A stretch of DNA of 64,000 nt from Candidatus Poseidonia sp. (GTDB lineage: Archaea; Thermoplasmatota; Poseidoniia; Poseidoniales; Poseidoniaceae), in NCBI GenBank assembly GCA_030829545.1, contig JAURAI010000002.1, positions 62,001 to 126,000 on the forward strand. The letters run 5' to 3'. Position 1 is the stretch's first letter, and each line of letters begins with the position of its first letter. Of the stretch, positions 19,701-25,307 are shown piece after piece. Made by a program: the position numbers and the translations under genes. The notes under the pieces are model-generated. The model saw only the letters and a program-made list of their open reading frames with translations. It was not told the DNA's origin and did not search any database.

Positions 19701-21534
19701 AAATCAATTCACCAGCATCGAGTTGGTTGTTGGAACCCAACCCATAAGTGGTGCTGCTCCAGGATGTTCCGCCATCTGTGGAGTAGTACAATTGAGGTGC
19801 ACCGCTCGAAGTGGTGTCAATACCGGACATATCGGTTAGTTTGACGTGGAATGTTCGCTCTCCTTCGATGTAGGAATCAATACCGGTGTACGGGATGAAA
19901 TCAGACGTTGGGGGATCTGCATCCGTACCACCAGAGTACGTAACCAAGATGTGAGAGTTACGGCTTCCAGAAGCGTAAGCGTAGGTGTAGAAGTAAACGT
20001 TACCGCCGCTCCAGAATTCACCAATTCCAACCGTTCCAGTGTTGGCGACGGCATCGCCAATGATGGACACACCGCCAGTTGTGGCAGCACATGCAGTTGC
20101 GGAGTTGCACATTGTAACAGTCTTCCATCCAGTACCGCGAAGGTTCACGGTACCTGCAGATGGCGAGTTACCAATCGAAGCAATCAACGAGCGAGCAGCA
20201 GTACCGCCGTAGTTAGTGGCGAGGTAGCTTGCTGCAATGGAATTTCCATTACACGAAGAGGAGCCCCAGTTTGTCCATGAATAACGAGGTGCTGTCCCAC
20301 AGCCCTCGAGGACCTTGACCTGGGCGTTTCGGTTACCGGAGTTACCGGAACTCATGTATTTCTTGAACTCAATTTTGTCAACTGTTGCTCCAGAAGGAAG
20401 CTGGTTGCTTGAGGTAAAGGCGAACTTGTGCCATGGGACATAGTAGTAGGAACCGTAGTATCGATAGTGGTAGCGGTAGGAGTTCGTGTAACAGTATGCG
20501 TAGTACTTGTAACAGTATCCACCAGAGTTGGAGTTCACTCGAATCGATGGGTCCAGCCCGATAGGGAAGACACGATCGTCAGAGGTAATCCAATCCGCAT
20601 CCACCACGGTGATGAGGATGATTTCTGGACCATAGACTTGCACAAAGAAGGTTCCCATGTAGGGTTCGCCTGCTTCGGGCTCGATGATCATTGGAGATGG
20701 AATCTCAACGAGAATTTCGCCGGTTTCAACATTGCGAACTTGAAGTGCTTCCTGCGTTTGGAAGAGTTCTTCGCCAAGTTCAGTTTCTCCAGAGAAGAGA
20801 GCATATCCTGCTGGCATTCGTAGGCCTTCGCTCAATCCGAACCATGCTGCGGCTTCGGGGAGTACGGGTGCCTCACGGATGACGAGGTTTTGCTTGACTT
20901 GTGTGGACTCAACGGTGTAGTCCAAGTCGTAGCCTTCAGCAAGTGGGTAGCGGATGACGTTGCCACCGACTTCAATGCCGTTAGGGCTAGGTGCTGTGAT
21001 GAAAGGCTCAGGAGCGCTTCCTGTCACATCCAGTGTGACGAGCATTGGGTTCAATCCCGAAATGATCGGGTCGACCCACTCGTTGGCTTGAACGGAAATT
21101 CCGTTAGCAGCTTCAGGAGCGAATTGTGTCAAAAAGGTGTTTTCTGTGACACTCCACCCTTGAACGCCTGCCTTGATGTTCAAGTCAATGTTTTCCCAAG
21201 TACCCTCGCCGCTCATGTAATGCAGAGGTTCACTCGCAATCATTTGCGTCATGGATCCATCTTCGTTCAGATAGGCCTTGGTTTTCTCGTCTCGCATCCC
21301 TTGAAGTTCAAGCGATGGGTCATATTCATATTCAGCTTCGGCAAGCGTTTCGGGGAGTTTGAAGAAATCTTCTTCATCTCCAGTTGAATTTGCTTCCACA
21401 AACTCAGCCTCTGCACTTTCATTGTTGTCGACGTAGCCGCTCATTGGCATGAGCACCATCAATGCGCACAACAATAGTGCAATTCCGATACCGCCGAAGA
21501 CGGTTTTCTTTTGGTTTTTCTTGTTTCCCAACAT
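7705..21534 (-). CDS. Giant secreted beta-helix surface protein (4609 aa) with C-terminal type IV pilin-like module
   Basis: Probable cell-surface adhesin or fibre; function unknown. There is an N-terminal signal/anchor (Lys-rich residues 1-10, hydrophobic 12-33). A Tyr-rich stretch spans ~333-368. Two related Ig-like modules lie near ~543-643 and ~933-1055. A long right-handed parallel beta-helix region (~1335-3475) is interrupted by a second Tyr/Pro/Gly-rich block (~2245-2388) and a PPC/P-domain-like beta domain (~3125-3215). A DOMON/CBM9-like domain (~3498-3658) follows, then cadherin-like repeats (~3765-4010, with NINDKP and PVNDAPVI linkers), a TM (~4389-4408) and a basic-then-acidic linker (SSRRADDEEE). 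Residues 4422-4609 are a pilin-type module starting MSEDDAAVSPVIATILM. The SD-like GAGGGTGA and a TATA element lie upstream. The frame has no interruption over 13.8 kb. Confidence 0.93.
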   Translation of the reverse strand: MLGNKKNQKKTVFGGIGIALLLCALMVLMPMSGYVDNNESAEAEFVEANSTGDEEDFFKLPETLAEAEYEYDPSLELQGMRDEKTKAYLNEDGSMTQMIASEPLHYMSGEGTWENIDLNIKAGVQGWSVTENTFLTQFAPEAANGISVQANEWVDPIISGLNPMLVTLDVTGSAPEPFITAPSPNGIEVGGNVIRYPLAEGYDLDYTVESTQVKQNLVIREAPVLPEAAAWFGLSEGLRMPAGYALFSGETELGEELFQTQEALQVRNVETGEILVEIPSPMIIEPEAGEPYMGTFFVQVYGPEIILITVVDADWITSDDRVFPIGLDPSIRVNSNSGGYCYKYYAYCYTNSYRYHYRYYGSYYYVPWHKFAFTSSNQLPSGATVDKIEFKKYMSSGNSGNRNAQVKVLEGCGTAPRYSWTNWGSSSCNGNSIAASYLATNYGGTAARSLIASIGNSPSAGTVNLRGTGWKTVTMCNSATACAATTGGVSIIGDAVANTGTVGIGEFWSGGNVYFYTYAYASGSRNSHILVTYSGGTDADPPTSDFIPYTGIDSYIEGERTFHVKLTDMSGIDTTSSGAPQLYYSTDGGTSWSSTTYGLGSNNQLDAGELISIGTCGSTTTDCYFKARTDDLSYGDDLRYYWKYQDLNQGSNGANVGYTPALTGTQTTPTPYQVDIVDPANAPTTHKKMTVLTTDVHASSQYSPQGFLDRQMTYYSDSDEYFFEFDTSNCGTGSTQCFYSGTSTFYNNWLTRWNQAPATGPYGMDSGTNKGNQNMQVGNGGYLQITAADGPGMNLIYHYDATKNLWGVVGVGTETGIDAPLTGGAAPTQSLAYGVTQAYKFAIPGDITGDFGTFKFNSTGSSTTANRMCVTTNGWYYFYRATSYDRCTSAYYMIYNSPSSYRWSGFALGSGYYGRQASTGDMSYKVGNVAPTPDTFKPDMMHTAMKDSHAKTRTVSVSILDAGDPAAGLNTSSSAGVGPTLYHRITPDGGTAGTWTSTAMTQEAGKSRADCTLSQCTWSADVEDLEVNDTVEYYFTSRDTSTVSAGINVNTSSTYSFERGDPNKVFVVEWHDRQYYTYGTECTVQAAFYDVTNEIEFKYDSGCKATYNSWSIGYMDQTRSKGASIAHSASTSFNSNPGHTPTASNFRISTDSTSHGWESFDKGLVELANANTALSGTSNGGPYLYYCMSSYYWNTNKNRCNANIDIPAGFEFEYFGTTYDGDDSNDRIQLSRQGSMYFIDNGNTNLERNLWTYHQPALPYSGSSLARPGTIAPFWTGYNAYYCYTTSSTDCSTYYRVMPYEGKGTDVTSDITSDPHWDLTDSPIRINPTNKYLTVSSDLTIEPGVQIQIAAGKGISFDGSCTKFTAIGNSSNPINFTGMNGADWLGMAFTDDCTTSGGTDDRHQFSYVNFNNTEDAVFRSGSRHDGSGPSCGSSTADCNTGNYTMSEVTFTDVGAVFTHGSGQGTVVTMMDFTIDGVDESCFYFAENTMATLLEGTMKNCNTDGNVGDGAIMSVAGSSSGMLVAENLTVENAYRNFVNIDLQDVRVSNVTVTNTAAQTGAAIKSDAGVGSDVYINNVDIDSYADVSIFAMDSMILMDVDFGTADMMVVPGGTSQTGNGPSSTNAVLDTITAGDISMQRIHPGTFTDITAGDVTLTGSAITNEVMEMENFDIGAFTVTGCSWIMELDAPSLDSFKSSASCATAKNMVTISDATITHSSTTDHVFDGRNTHIAIGESTISSSVVSSTGPYVAKARTGTNVVLIDVAINGNDCSDSSGDTGDCSFDVSSSLSNPSMIYFGGLANASLYRLATINGQQTRVYKADHVVTASLLDSNNNELFQVGRHITDADGNTSVWVVVEDSDGTSYADHVVRAFGTAGQNETYPDDYPDITLASDWYPSGGYTWGAHLDLLLEPAPIVFNDPTLDCYKLINDAAYSNLSGNYDASTNMFTFDDTSITVAADLMLDGCGFEIQGGSLRVLSTATSTPVIVLKDGGSITANDDGTSGNPAAIRAVSPTYGLHLDIQNGGSLTLDHANMRDIAQDTATDAALLIGNGASLTMLDSATIFGSTASSDEMATVKVDGGSLSISASSIINTGQTGTALWIENAGATVNDVMVKDAAVGIQSYNGAPQVDGFTSNGNTVGIAAYGGMSLPTIYRSTALSGASNGWTTYQIDLSSYLGTGNFLQVGANSIWAGGNAHPSYNYASSKYYFITDRMNIEFEDENGNSWNVTDDGQEGYYPYGSNDPAVTAGTHTYNGGSGGAPSWHCNYYGIESPGDNYGNFDGYFYYFYRYWLGQTSVGYPDYYEAPDEFGFDWEQTDISPTGTYQSRYPYKYWGYYSPSFYFNGVYAPPEGSNGQPSSGPGQPGNVGSPPSYASGGYPNNYGVCLDYAYTYYMNSGQGARMTFPVVDISNSVANGGNISKLTLWMDVLHRGADNYQDRYDFVARAGNNPGDLGDYMRESGTPLFKEGSIIGSDYGVQVGGAFTAGHFEDIDVTNPTQAGLNVVGQSSVTTNRFNVSGGNYGVLVAQTASGGVDLENIDLENQLLAGIYYQNDLGGDLTGSITGSAGAAFKYSSNTDSDVTMNALTIQNNAVGIDAGGDGDFTLTDVTMSNTKDVVISGSSVMDYIEGSVDTSTIEVTGTGEFLRMRQVDVTLQANVSNVAENVVGTNVVLKDASGEVAGMAETDANGVAHDMTYTTQTVDSGSCASVCVLNLGGYSAVAVAEIAYSWTSSSVNNADFRYDFHDISLTDSAGNADTMYLEDSFTARICDSSTSYVNVAPCSGFLSSTGSRVFNSGQANEMTEYGYLRSHSGNDLAGETVMMDAPFMYLATGKHNWNGSTWISTASYDFDNSNRMYPYYSGETTLYMNDATVTAVAVSDSGDPQGFNIGYRYYSLNTFMNNTTISGIATLNGAMGYGYYNSYELDDFQITNSTFVHFKGYTELNNAIQYTDICMVIGGGEGNIVSNNNFVNCGVGMMLERSPYYYSHKTNEVGADNMTIADNTFTKGGEIADIWLYNSNEAQGVEISGNDMSPSNGHAIAVYPGGTADLLIQNNDITGGNDAIYLVGVYNFTVDSNDIGGIADPTSTGISISEGSGDITDNTLTDADGGIYLDGMEAPPSPTSSLCSIGRSDYRSSDTCSWTLAAGKSADLNLGTDSWGYEISLEVTKPDGTKDTWGTYSFSSNFLYSPLRTYSDAGNYTLVVSDSWGDGGADIDVLESSSGSSAYAGPDVSGNTIGLSAGRVSPNAVGISAIDCDGVSIQSSANSITLGDNAIVIEDCSYSDVGSTLTGSSTSSTVGILTDSSNNPLTLNGTDISGFATGVDKENGDLVLIGDATIAGTDYGVYADDVNVIAIDASVDGGSTGTGLHVINSDDVWVYPMDASGYIGMYVENTPFRWDGGVSDATTALAVKDAEGSVENLTWSASSVQIDAQAGSHVTSIGNTLDPSKINVATSAVIDEANLMSIEATHLGASTTSDVALLLMSTDKERASYVSTTFQPEAMSVDGSNDDWVGGNALNPSGYAMPGTMSGDGTDDFLVTYIEGDGMYFGMTNSDLSNSDVLIYISTDSSGSDVGYNGLGGAHNLPFNANYVLWADSESSYDLYSYGFLGWGPSSLSTANVDVDFSTSLAEISLPWSRIGGMPSEIDIVAVVQSETTADISVAHPSQTLDSAATLQNLSKFMTVELTHDDLTGGSLSDEVLVYQSYKGSATASGQKNYDLMVKTVADCAYDWATVDDISMATNVVFNDGYVAGTGDTSDVRSTIDILRACPVIDTEGTDTDDGLVDFSKDEDSGSFTFSLTDLADDVQDEESSLSWVVTDGTLVAHDNVLVDWAQNGQDVTITPLTDQFGYMVFSFEVTDSNGLVDSHNITYTVNNINDKPVICNVERSDCMPIFSEDDSNYNILPEGFGTHTKFLGDVSNATRSYIRDMANEQSPARQVYTWTAGAVDLGTTDACSAFSVDIVNNELTITENTNNELGGKCTVTLGLADDGAENQNSDTLDVVFSVAPVNDAPVILDWNRTTETVMVADNGSIPALPWSISLMEDDENVANLTYDMSAIKTDIDHEMDDLVWTVESTDQCVYTNYFTTTIVGDDLVFDLIEDATTNANDWEIDYLNNNGIHQIGPSGSEYCQIRLVLRDTPTAPTTQGEYNTFVPNYDPSVMAIADYQQGVATKEIGVRVENVREQVPDYAFDDQAGFNFNGVTNVMTGTYVPVTVGINGGGDEGPYRYDHMLAITYHTDGHDDVEQTRYYAVPDYGATVKYTEDVYVTKDTTHVWVEMDVVTCLANPCDMSVTTADRFQADEPGSHYAIINNVQSDDPWSKPGQYGKNATKTSERRPLLEDSNWCNNIMTSLATADVCNHANQPSSNFLATSQNLPDVVETIGASSVPSFAPSIVAVALTGLFVSALSFSSRRADDEEEVESMSEDDAAVSPVIATILMVAITVVLSGVIYVWASSLAETDVKGVPRVTFDIEDINGFDADEGHWRITVEQSQTELATQAVEVKVFYLNATGALNTFTVGLADSNGVYGFNPANSDAFVTFVDSVNKEQISENESRSISTFNSGDTIFIRTHAPDGTPLVDATITLSYAPINGDGALLRTWDDLSYDKKA

Positions 21535-21585
21535 AGGTCATTCACCCTCATACGCACTGTATGCACTGCATCCCACACTTTACAA

Positions 21586-21595
21586 TACTTATAGT
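21586..21595 (-). promoter_or_regulatory. TATA-like promoter element and leader of the giant gene
   Basis: The minus strand reads ACTATAAGTA about 52-60 bases before the ATG at 21534, suitable for a TATA box with a start ~25 bases downstream. The leader then contains two near-identical 9-mers in tandem (AGTGCATAC, AGTGCGTAT at 21550-21567) and an SD-like GAGGGTGA 8 bases before the ATG. Confidence 0.45.
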
Positions 21596-21891
21596 GGTTG
21601 GGGTGCAAAATGTTTGAAGAATCCGCTCAAGCACACGTATTAGGCTGTTATCTCTCGATATCGTTCGTATCGAAATAGTTCATTTGTTTGAAGAAAATAT
21701 CACTCAATCCATTCGCAAATCTCCTTCGAGAGTCGAAAAAAGATTCTAAGGCAGAAATCATCTTAAACGAACGTAGTTTCAAGAACCTTCCAAAGATGTG
21801 GAATGTGCCTCCTGGATTTGAGACAGCAGAGGAAGATGGAAGTGATCACCAAATGAGGCATCACAGATTCTTGCAAGAAGGAATAAAGCCA

Positions 21892-21915
21892 GAGGGGCCG
21901 CCGTAGCGGCCCCTC
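21892..21915 (-). terminator. 10-bp hairpin with UACG tetraloop behind the 1049-aa surface gene
   Basis: The stem GAGGGGCCGC pairs perfectly with GCGGCCCCTC. On the minus strand, which is the transcribed strand of the gene ending at 21969, the loop is TACG closed by C-G, i.e. a UNCG-type tetraloop. It lies 53 bases past the stop. No long U-tract follows, so it may act as a 3'-end stabiliser or a transcription/RNA-processing boundary. Confidence 0.55.
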
Positions 21916-21968
21916 CAGCGTTGTACACTCGCTAGGAGTGGAGGTTGTGTTCACCAAAGGTTCTGGAA

Positions 21969-24900
21969 TCAGTAATCCCAGTCCTTGCCTTCGCCGCCTT
22001 CGCCATCTCCTCGTGAAAGGATGAAAGCGCCTGCGATAAAGGCAACAATGACTACACCACCAATAAGACCCCAGGTCCAGGTTGGCACGCTGCTTGAAGC
22101 ATCGTCGCCATCGTCACCGATGGTACCTGTCCCGTCGTTGTCGTTCGAGTTATCTGCGGCTCGGTTGTAGGTGATACTGTTCATTGATTCTCCGGCGTCC
22201 ATGTTACCCAAAGCATCCATTGGCACAGCGGTGAAGTAGTACTCGAAGGTACCTGCTGCAGTCGGCTTAGCAATGGTCATGGTGTTAGCATCAGCACCCA
22301 TCACACTGTCTGGGCACGTGGCTGGCATCTCAGCAGCCGTAAAGGACTCACCACGCTGGAAACAAACGTGCCACATAGCAACATCAGATGTGTCGCCAGT
22401 AACGTCCCAGCTGACGATCCAGTTCTCGCCGTCTTCCTCTATCTTGAGGTCGGTAGCTGCTGCGCCACCATCAACTTGCTTGTCGGCCGTAACCGTTCCC
22501 TTTCCAGCTGTTGAACAACCTTCTTCGTTGCAAACAGCAACGGATACATGGTAAACAGTGCCATGGTCGGTGTTCGTACCCGAGTAGGAATACGCACGGT
22601 CTTCATCAGCAACAGTCTGACTGAATGGTTCAGCACAGTCTTCCTGTCCGTCACAGATGGTCACAACAATATTGTCACTGCCAAGAAGCGTACCGGTGAT
22701 TCCCCAGGTAACACCAATGGCGCCACCCTTGAGTGCCTCAGCATTGAATCCGCTAACGGATGCATCGGGGATGCTCGCCTGAGCGAGTTCTCCACCCATG
22801 AGCACCATTGTGCCTGATGGGACAACGGGGCTGTTTGCAGGGATGGTGTACGTGAATTCTTCAGTTGTTGCATCAACATCGGTTGAAGTGTCAGCGAAGA
22901 GAATCCACTTGCCTGATCCGTCAATGTACCACAAGGACGTAGCCTCGAGGGTCTTGTCAACAGTTACTGAGAGCGACTGTGACAAGATATCATTGGCAGG
23001 GAATGTTGTACTTGGGGCATAGTCCATTGCAGCCACAGCGGCATAGGTTCCGGAGAATCCTTCGAGAGCCACAGCATCGTAACTTGCAATGTCCTTGTCG
23101 GTAAAGGTGGTGATGTTGAAGTCACTCAAAGCGAAGTATTGCAGTGGGTATGTGATAGTAATGCCTGCAGGGGTGGTTGCTTGAGCAACTGCATCGTTCC
23201 AGATGTCCAACATCATGGTTTGAGCGACTTGGCCACCGTGGGAATCGTTGACGACGATGTTGATCGCCAAGTTTCCGACATATTCGCCGAGGATTGGAGT
23301 GCTGCAGGTGGTTCCGCCTTCAGTTTGGTTTCGCTCGCCACATCCGAGCATTTCGCCGCCCTGATAGGAGTAGTAGAATGACAAGCCGTCACCAGACGGG
23401 TCGTCAACATCGAACGCGGTGACAGAGAGTTGCAGGAAGTCTTCTTGTCCGACTACCAGGTCACCGGTGTTCACCAGTTCAAAGGAAGTGATGAGTGGGA
23501 GGTTGTTAATGACGTCAACGGTCATTGATTCCATGTTGTTACTCATACGTTTATCAAAGGCACCAATCCATTCGATTGGTTCACCTTCTGGGCTTGGTTT
23601 GTCGTCCATTGTCAAGGTGAAGTCAAATTCATACTCACCTGGTTCAAGAGTCACCATTACACATGCTGAGCCGACCAAGGAGCCAAATCCGCCGAGCGGT
23701 TGGTGCGTGTAGGGCACATCCGTACCTTCAACACATTCATTGGCCGTTCCACTGAATACGAGTGTTCCGTCAAGACTGATGGAGTAACTGAGGTCCCAGT
23801 TGTAGGCGTCCATTCCGTTACTTCCACGGTGTTCAACGTCAGCGTAAATCAGTGATGCGCCGACATTGAGGTCGGAGTTTTCACCTGCTCGGACAAATGT
23901 TGATGGAAGCCCAGTACCGTCTGAGTTGTAACCCTGGTAGACACCCATTCGTGCAATACGGATGTCGTGATAGGTGAAGGTCGTACCGATGATTTCATCA
24001 GCATCTGTTCGGGGGTTGTCGTCATTGTTTTCGGACACTTCACAGAGGTTGTTCCATGTGGTAATGTTCTCATTACCTTCTGTGGCATCGCTGCTTTCGA
24101 TACAATCTTCAAAGGGGCCGTACATGGTGTATCCAATGACTTCTGCCTCTACCTTCATGGTGGATTCATTTTGCGCCGTGTTGATGGCGACTGAACCAGT
24201 GTAGGTCCATGCAGTGAGGTATGAGAGGACGTTGCGGGTTGCAGTCTGTGTAGCGTTAGGGTCGGTTTCGTTTTCGTAGATGTTCACGGTGGCTGGCGAT
24301 CCAGCAGTCAAGACGGTAATACCACTGTTTGCAGTAAGGTCAGTTCCGTCTGAAGCAGTAGCTGAGTTGTAGTCTCCGGAGAGAGCAAGACGGATTTGGA
24401 CGTCGCGTGGGTCAAAGGTGTCAGAGCCGTTTGCAATCACAGTGAGTGTGAAATCTCCGCTGGTGTCTGTCCAGTCAGTTTTGATATCTTGCTCCGTTGA
24501 GTCCCATGAAAGGTCAACTTGGATATCGTACCAGTCTTCAACGACTACATAGACGAGTTCAGCATTGTTAGCTGCATCGGCATCTGTTGGGCTGGCTACT
24601 TTGACTTCAACCATGTACTCACCTTGAACGGGAGTCCATGTAATGTCTGCCCCAGCACGTTGCAAGGTATACTTGCCTCCGTCGAGGTAGTTTCCTGGAA
24701 GAAGAGGAGCGGTTGTGGAATCAAAATCACAAACAGCACCGTCATCGCACATGGCGACGAGATTTTCCCAACGGAGGTCGTTTCCACTCGCATCCTTAGC
24801 GATCATTCCGACATTCCGGTTGAAGTCGGTCAGATAGACGGTAACGGTGTAGGAGAGTTCTTCGATGTTGGCATCTCCAGAGTTCTGGATATACGCAGCA

Positions 24901-25118
24901 AAGGTGGTTTCTTCTCCAACCATTAGCGTGTTGCGACAACCGCGGTCGTCGCAAGATGTTTCTTTCGGCGTTGTAATAGCAATCACGGACGGGTCAGCGC
25001 CTGCACGGCCGCTGGTGTCTTCGATTACCATGGGTTCTTCAAGTTCGGTGAAGTCAATAACTGCGAAAAAACTCGTCAGCATTAACAACCCCAAAATTAC
25101 AGGTGTCATATTCTTCAT
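21969..25118 (-). CDS. Secreted surface protein with CARDB/FN3-like domains and C-terminal TM anchor (1049 aa)
   Basis: Substrate or partner unknown. Residues 1-~22 are a signal peptide (MKNMTPVILGLLMLTSFFAV). The body is made of Ig-like modules: CARDB-like repeats in the first third (the QNSGDANIEELSYTVTVYL type near residue 75-90), Cys-containing Ca-binding-looking beta modules in the middle, and a fibronectin-III-like domain near ~880-990 (KIEEDGENWIVSWDVTGD). After an Asp/Asn/Gly-rich linker comes a single TM (~1010-1033, WTWGLIGGVVIVAFIAGAF) and a short acidic/Gly tail ending KDWDY. The architecture implies an extracellular protein anchored at its C-terminus. It has its own TATA-like promoter and a strong hairpin after the stop, so it is probably monocistronic. 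Confidence 0.88.
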   Translation of the reverse strand: MKNMTPVILGLLMLTSFFAVIDFTELEEPMVIEDTSGRAGADPSVIAITTPKETSCDDRGCRNTLMVGEETTFAAYIQNSGDANIEELSYTVTVYLTDFNRNVGMIAKDASGNDLRWENLVAMCDDGAVCDFDSTTAPLLPGNYLDGGKYTLQRAGADITWTPVQGEYMVEVKVASPTDADAANNAELVYVVVEDWYDIQVDLSWDSTEQDIKTDWTDTSGDFTLTVIANGSDTFDPRDVQIRLALSGDYNSATASDGTDLTANSGITVLTAGSPATVNIYENETDPNATQTATRNVLSYLTAWTYTGSVAINTAQNESTMKVEAEVIGYTMYGPFEDCIESSDATEGNENITTWNNLCEVSENNDDNPRTDADEIIGTTFTYHDIRIARMGVYQGYNSDGTGLPSTFVRAGENSDLNVGASLIYADVEHRGSNGMDAYNWDLSYSISLDGTLVFSGTANECVEGTDVPYTHQPLGGFGSLVGSACVMVTLEPGEYEFDFTLTMDDKPSPEGEPIEWIGAFDKRMSNNMESMTVDVINNLPLITSFELVNTGDLVVGQEDFLQLSVTAFDVDDPSGDGLSFYYSYQGGEMLGCGERNQTEGGTTCSTPILGEYVGNLAINIVVNDSHGGQVAQTMMLDIWNDAVAQATTPAGITITYPLQYFALSDFNITTFTDKDIASYDAVALEGFSGTYAAVAAMDYAPSTTFPANDILSQSLSVTVDKTLEATSLWYIDGSGKWILFADTSTDVDATTEEFTYTIPANSPVVPSGTMVLMGGELAQASIPDASVSGFNAEALKGGAIGVTWGITGTLLGSDNIVVTICDGQEDCAEPFSQTVADEDRAYSYSGTNTDHGTVYHVSVAVCNEEGCSTAGKGTVTADKQVDGGAAATDLKIEEDGENWIVSWDVTGDTSDVAMWHVCFQRGESFTAAEMPATCPDSVMGADANTMTIAKPTAAGTFEYYFTAVPMDALGNMDAGESMNSITYNRAADNSNDNDGTGTIGDDGDDASSSVPTWTWGLIGGVVIVAFIAGAFILSRGDGEGGEGKDWDY

Positions 25119-25164
25119 GTCTATACCCCCGAAGGTTCGGTGTACTTCACCACGCCATGCGTTG

Positions 25165-25172
25165 TATTTATA
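25165..25172 (-). promoter_or_regulatory. TATA box of the 1049-aa surface-protein gene
   Basis: The minus strand reads CTATAGTATAAATAC, with TATAAATA 46-54 bases before the ATG at 25118. This allows a short leader that includes GGGGGT near the start codon. The spacing resembles that of the promoter of the giant gene. Confidence 0.5.
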
Positions 25173-25307
25173 CTATAGGAACGATGTTTATGCCCCTGTT
25201 GCATCAAAAAGTGCTTTTTAGTCATGCGTTTTGACACTCAGTGCTCAATTCAAAGAGTGAATGGAGCAGTTATTTTGTTCAGCGTGTAAATATCATGACA
25301 ATTGAAC

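Larger units (their letters stand above)
21535..21968. other. 434-base intergenic region between two surface-protein genes
   Basis: No convincing gene. It holds the minus-strand promoter and leader of the giant gene at one end (21535-21600) and the stem-loop behind the 1049-aa gene at the other (21892-21915). A TTG-started 72-codon plus-strand ORF (21688-21906) runs into that stem-loop and looks like chance. The middle (21600-21760) is A/T-rich. Confidence 0.6.

Noticed and set aside
21688-21906. TTG-started 72-codon plus-strand ORF in the spacer between the surface genes
   Set aside because: Starts with TTG, has no Shine-Dalgarno, ends inside a perfect hairpin that belongs to the minus-strand gene, and has no recognisable features.
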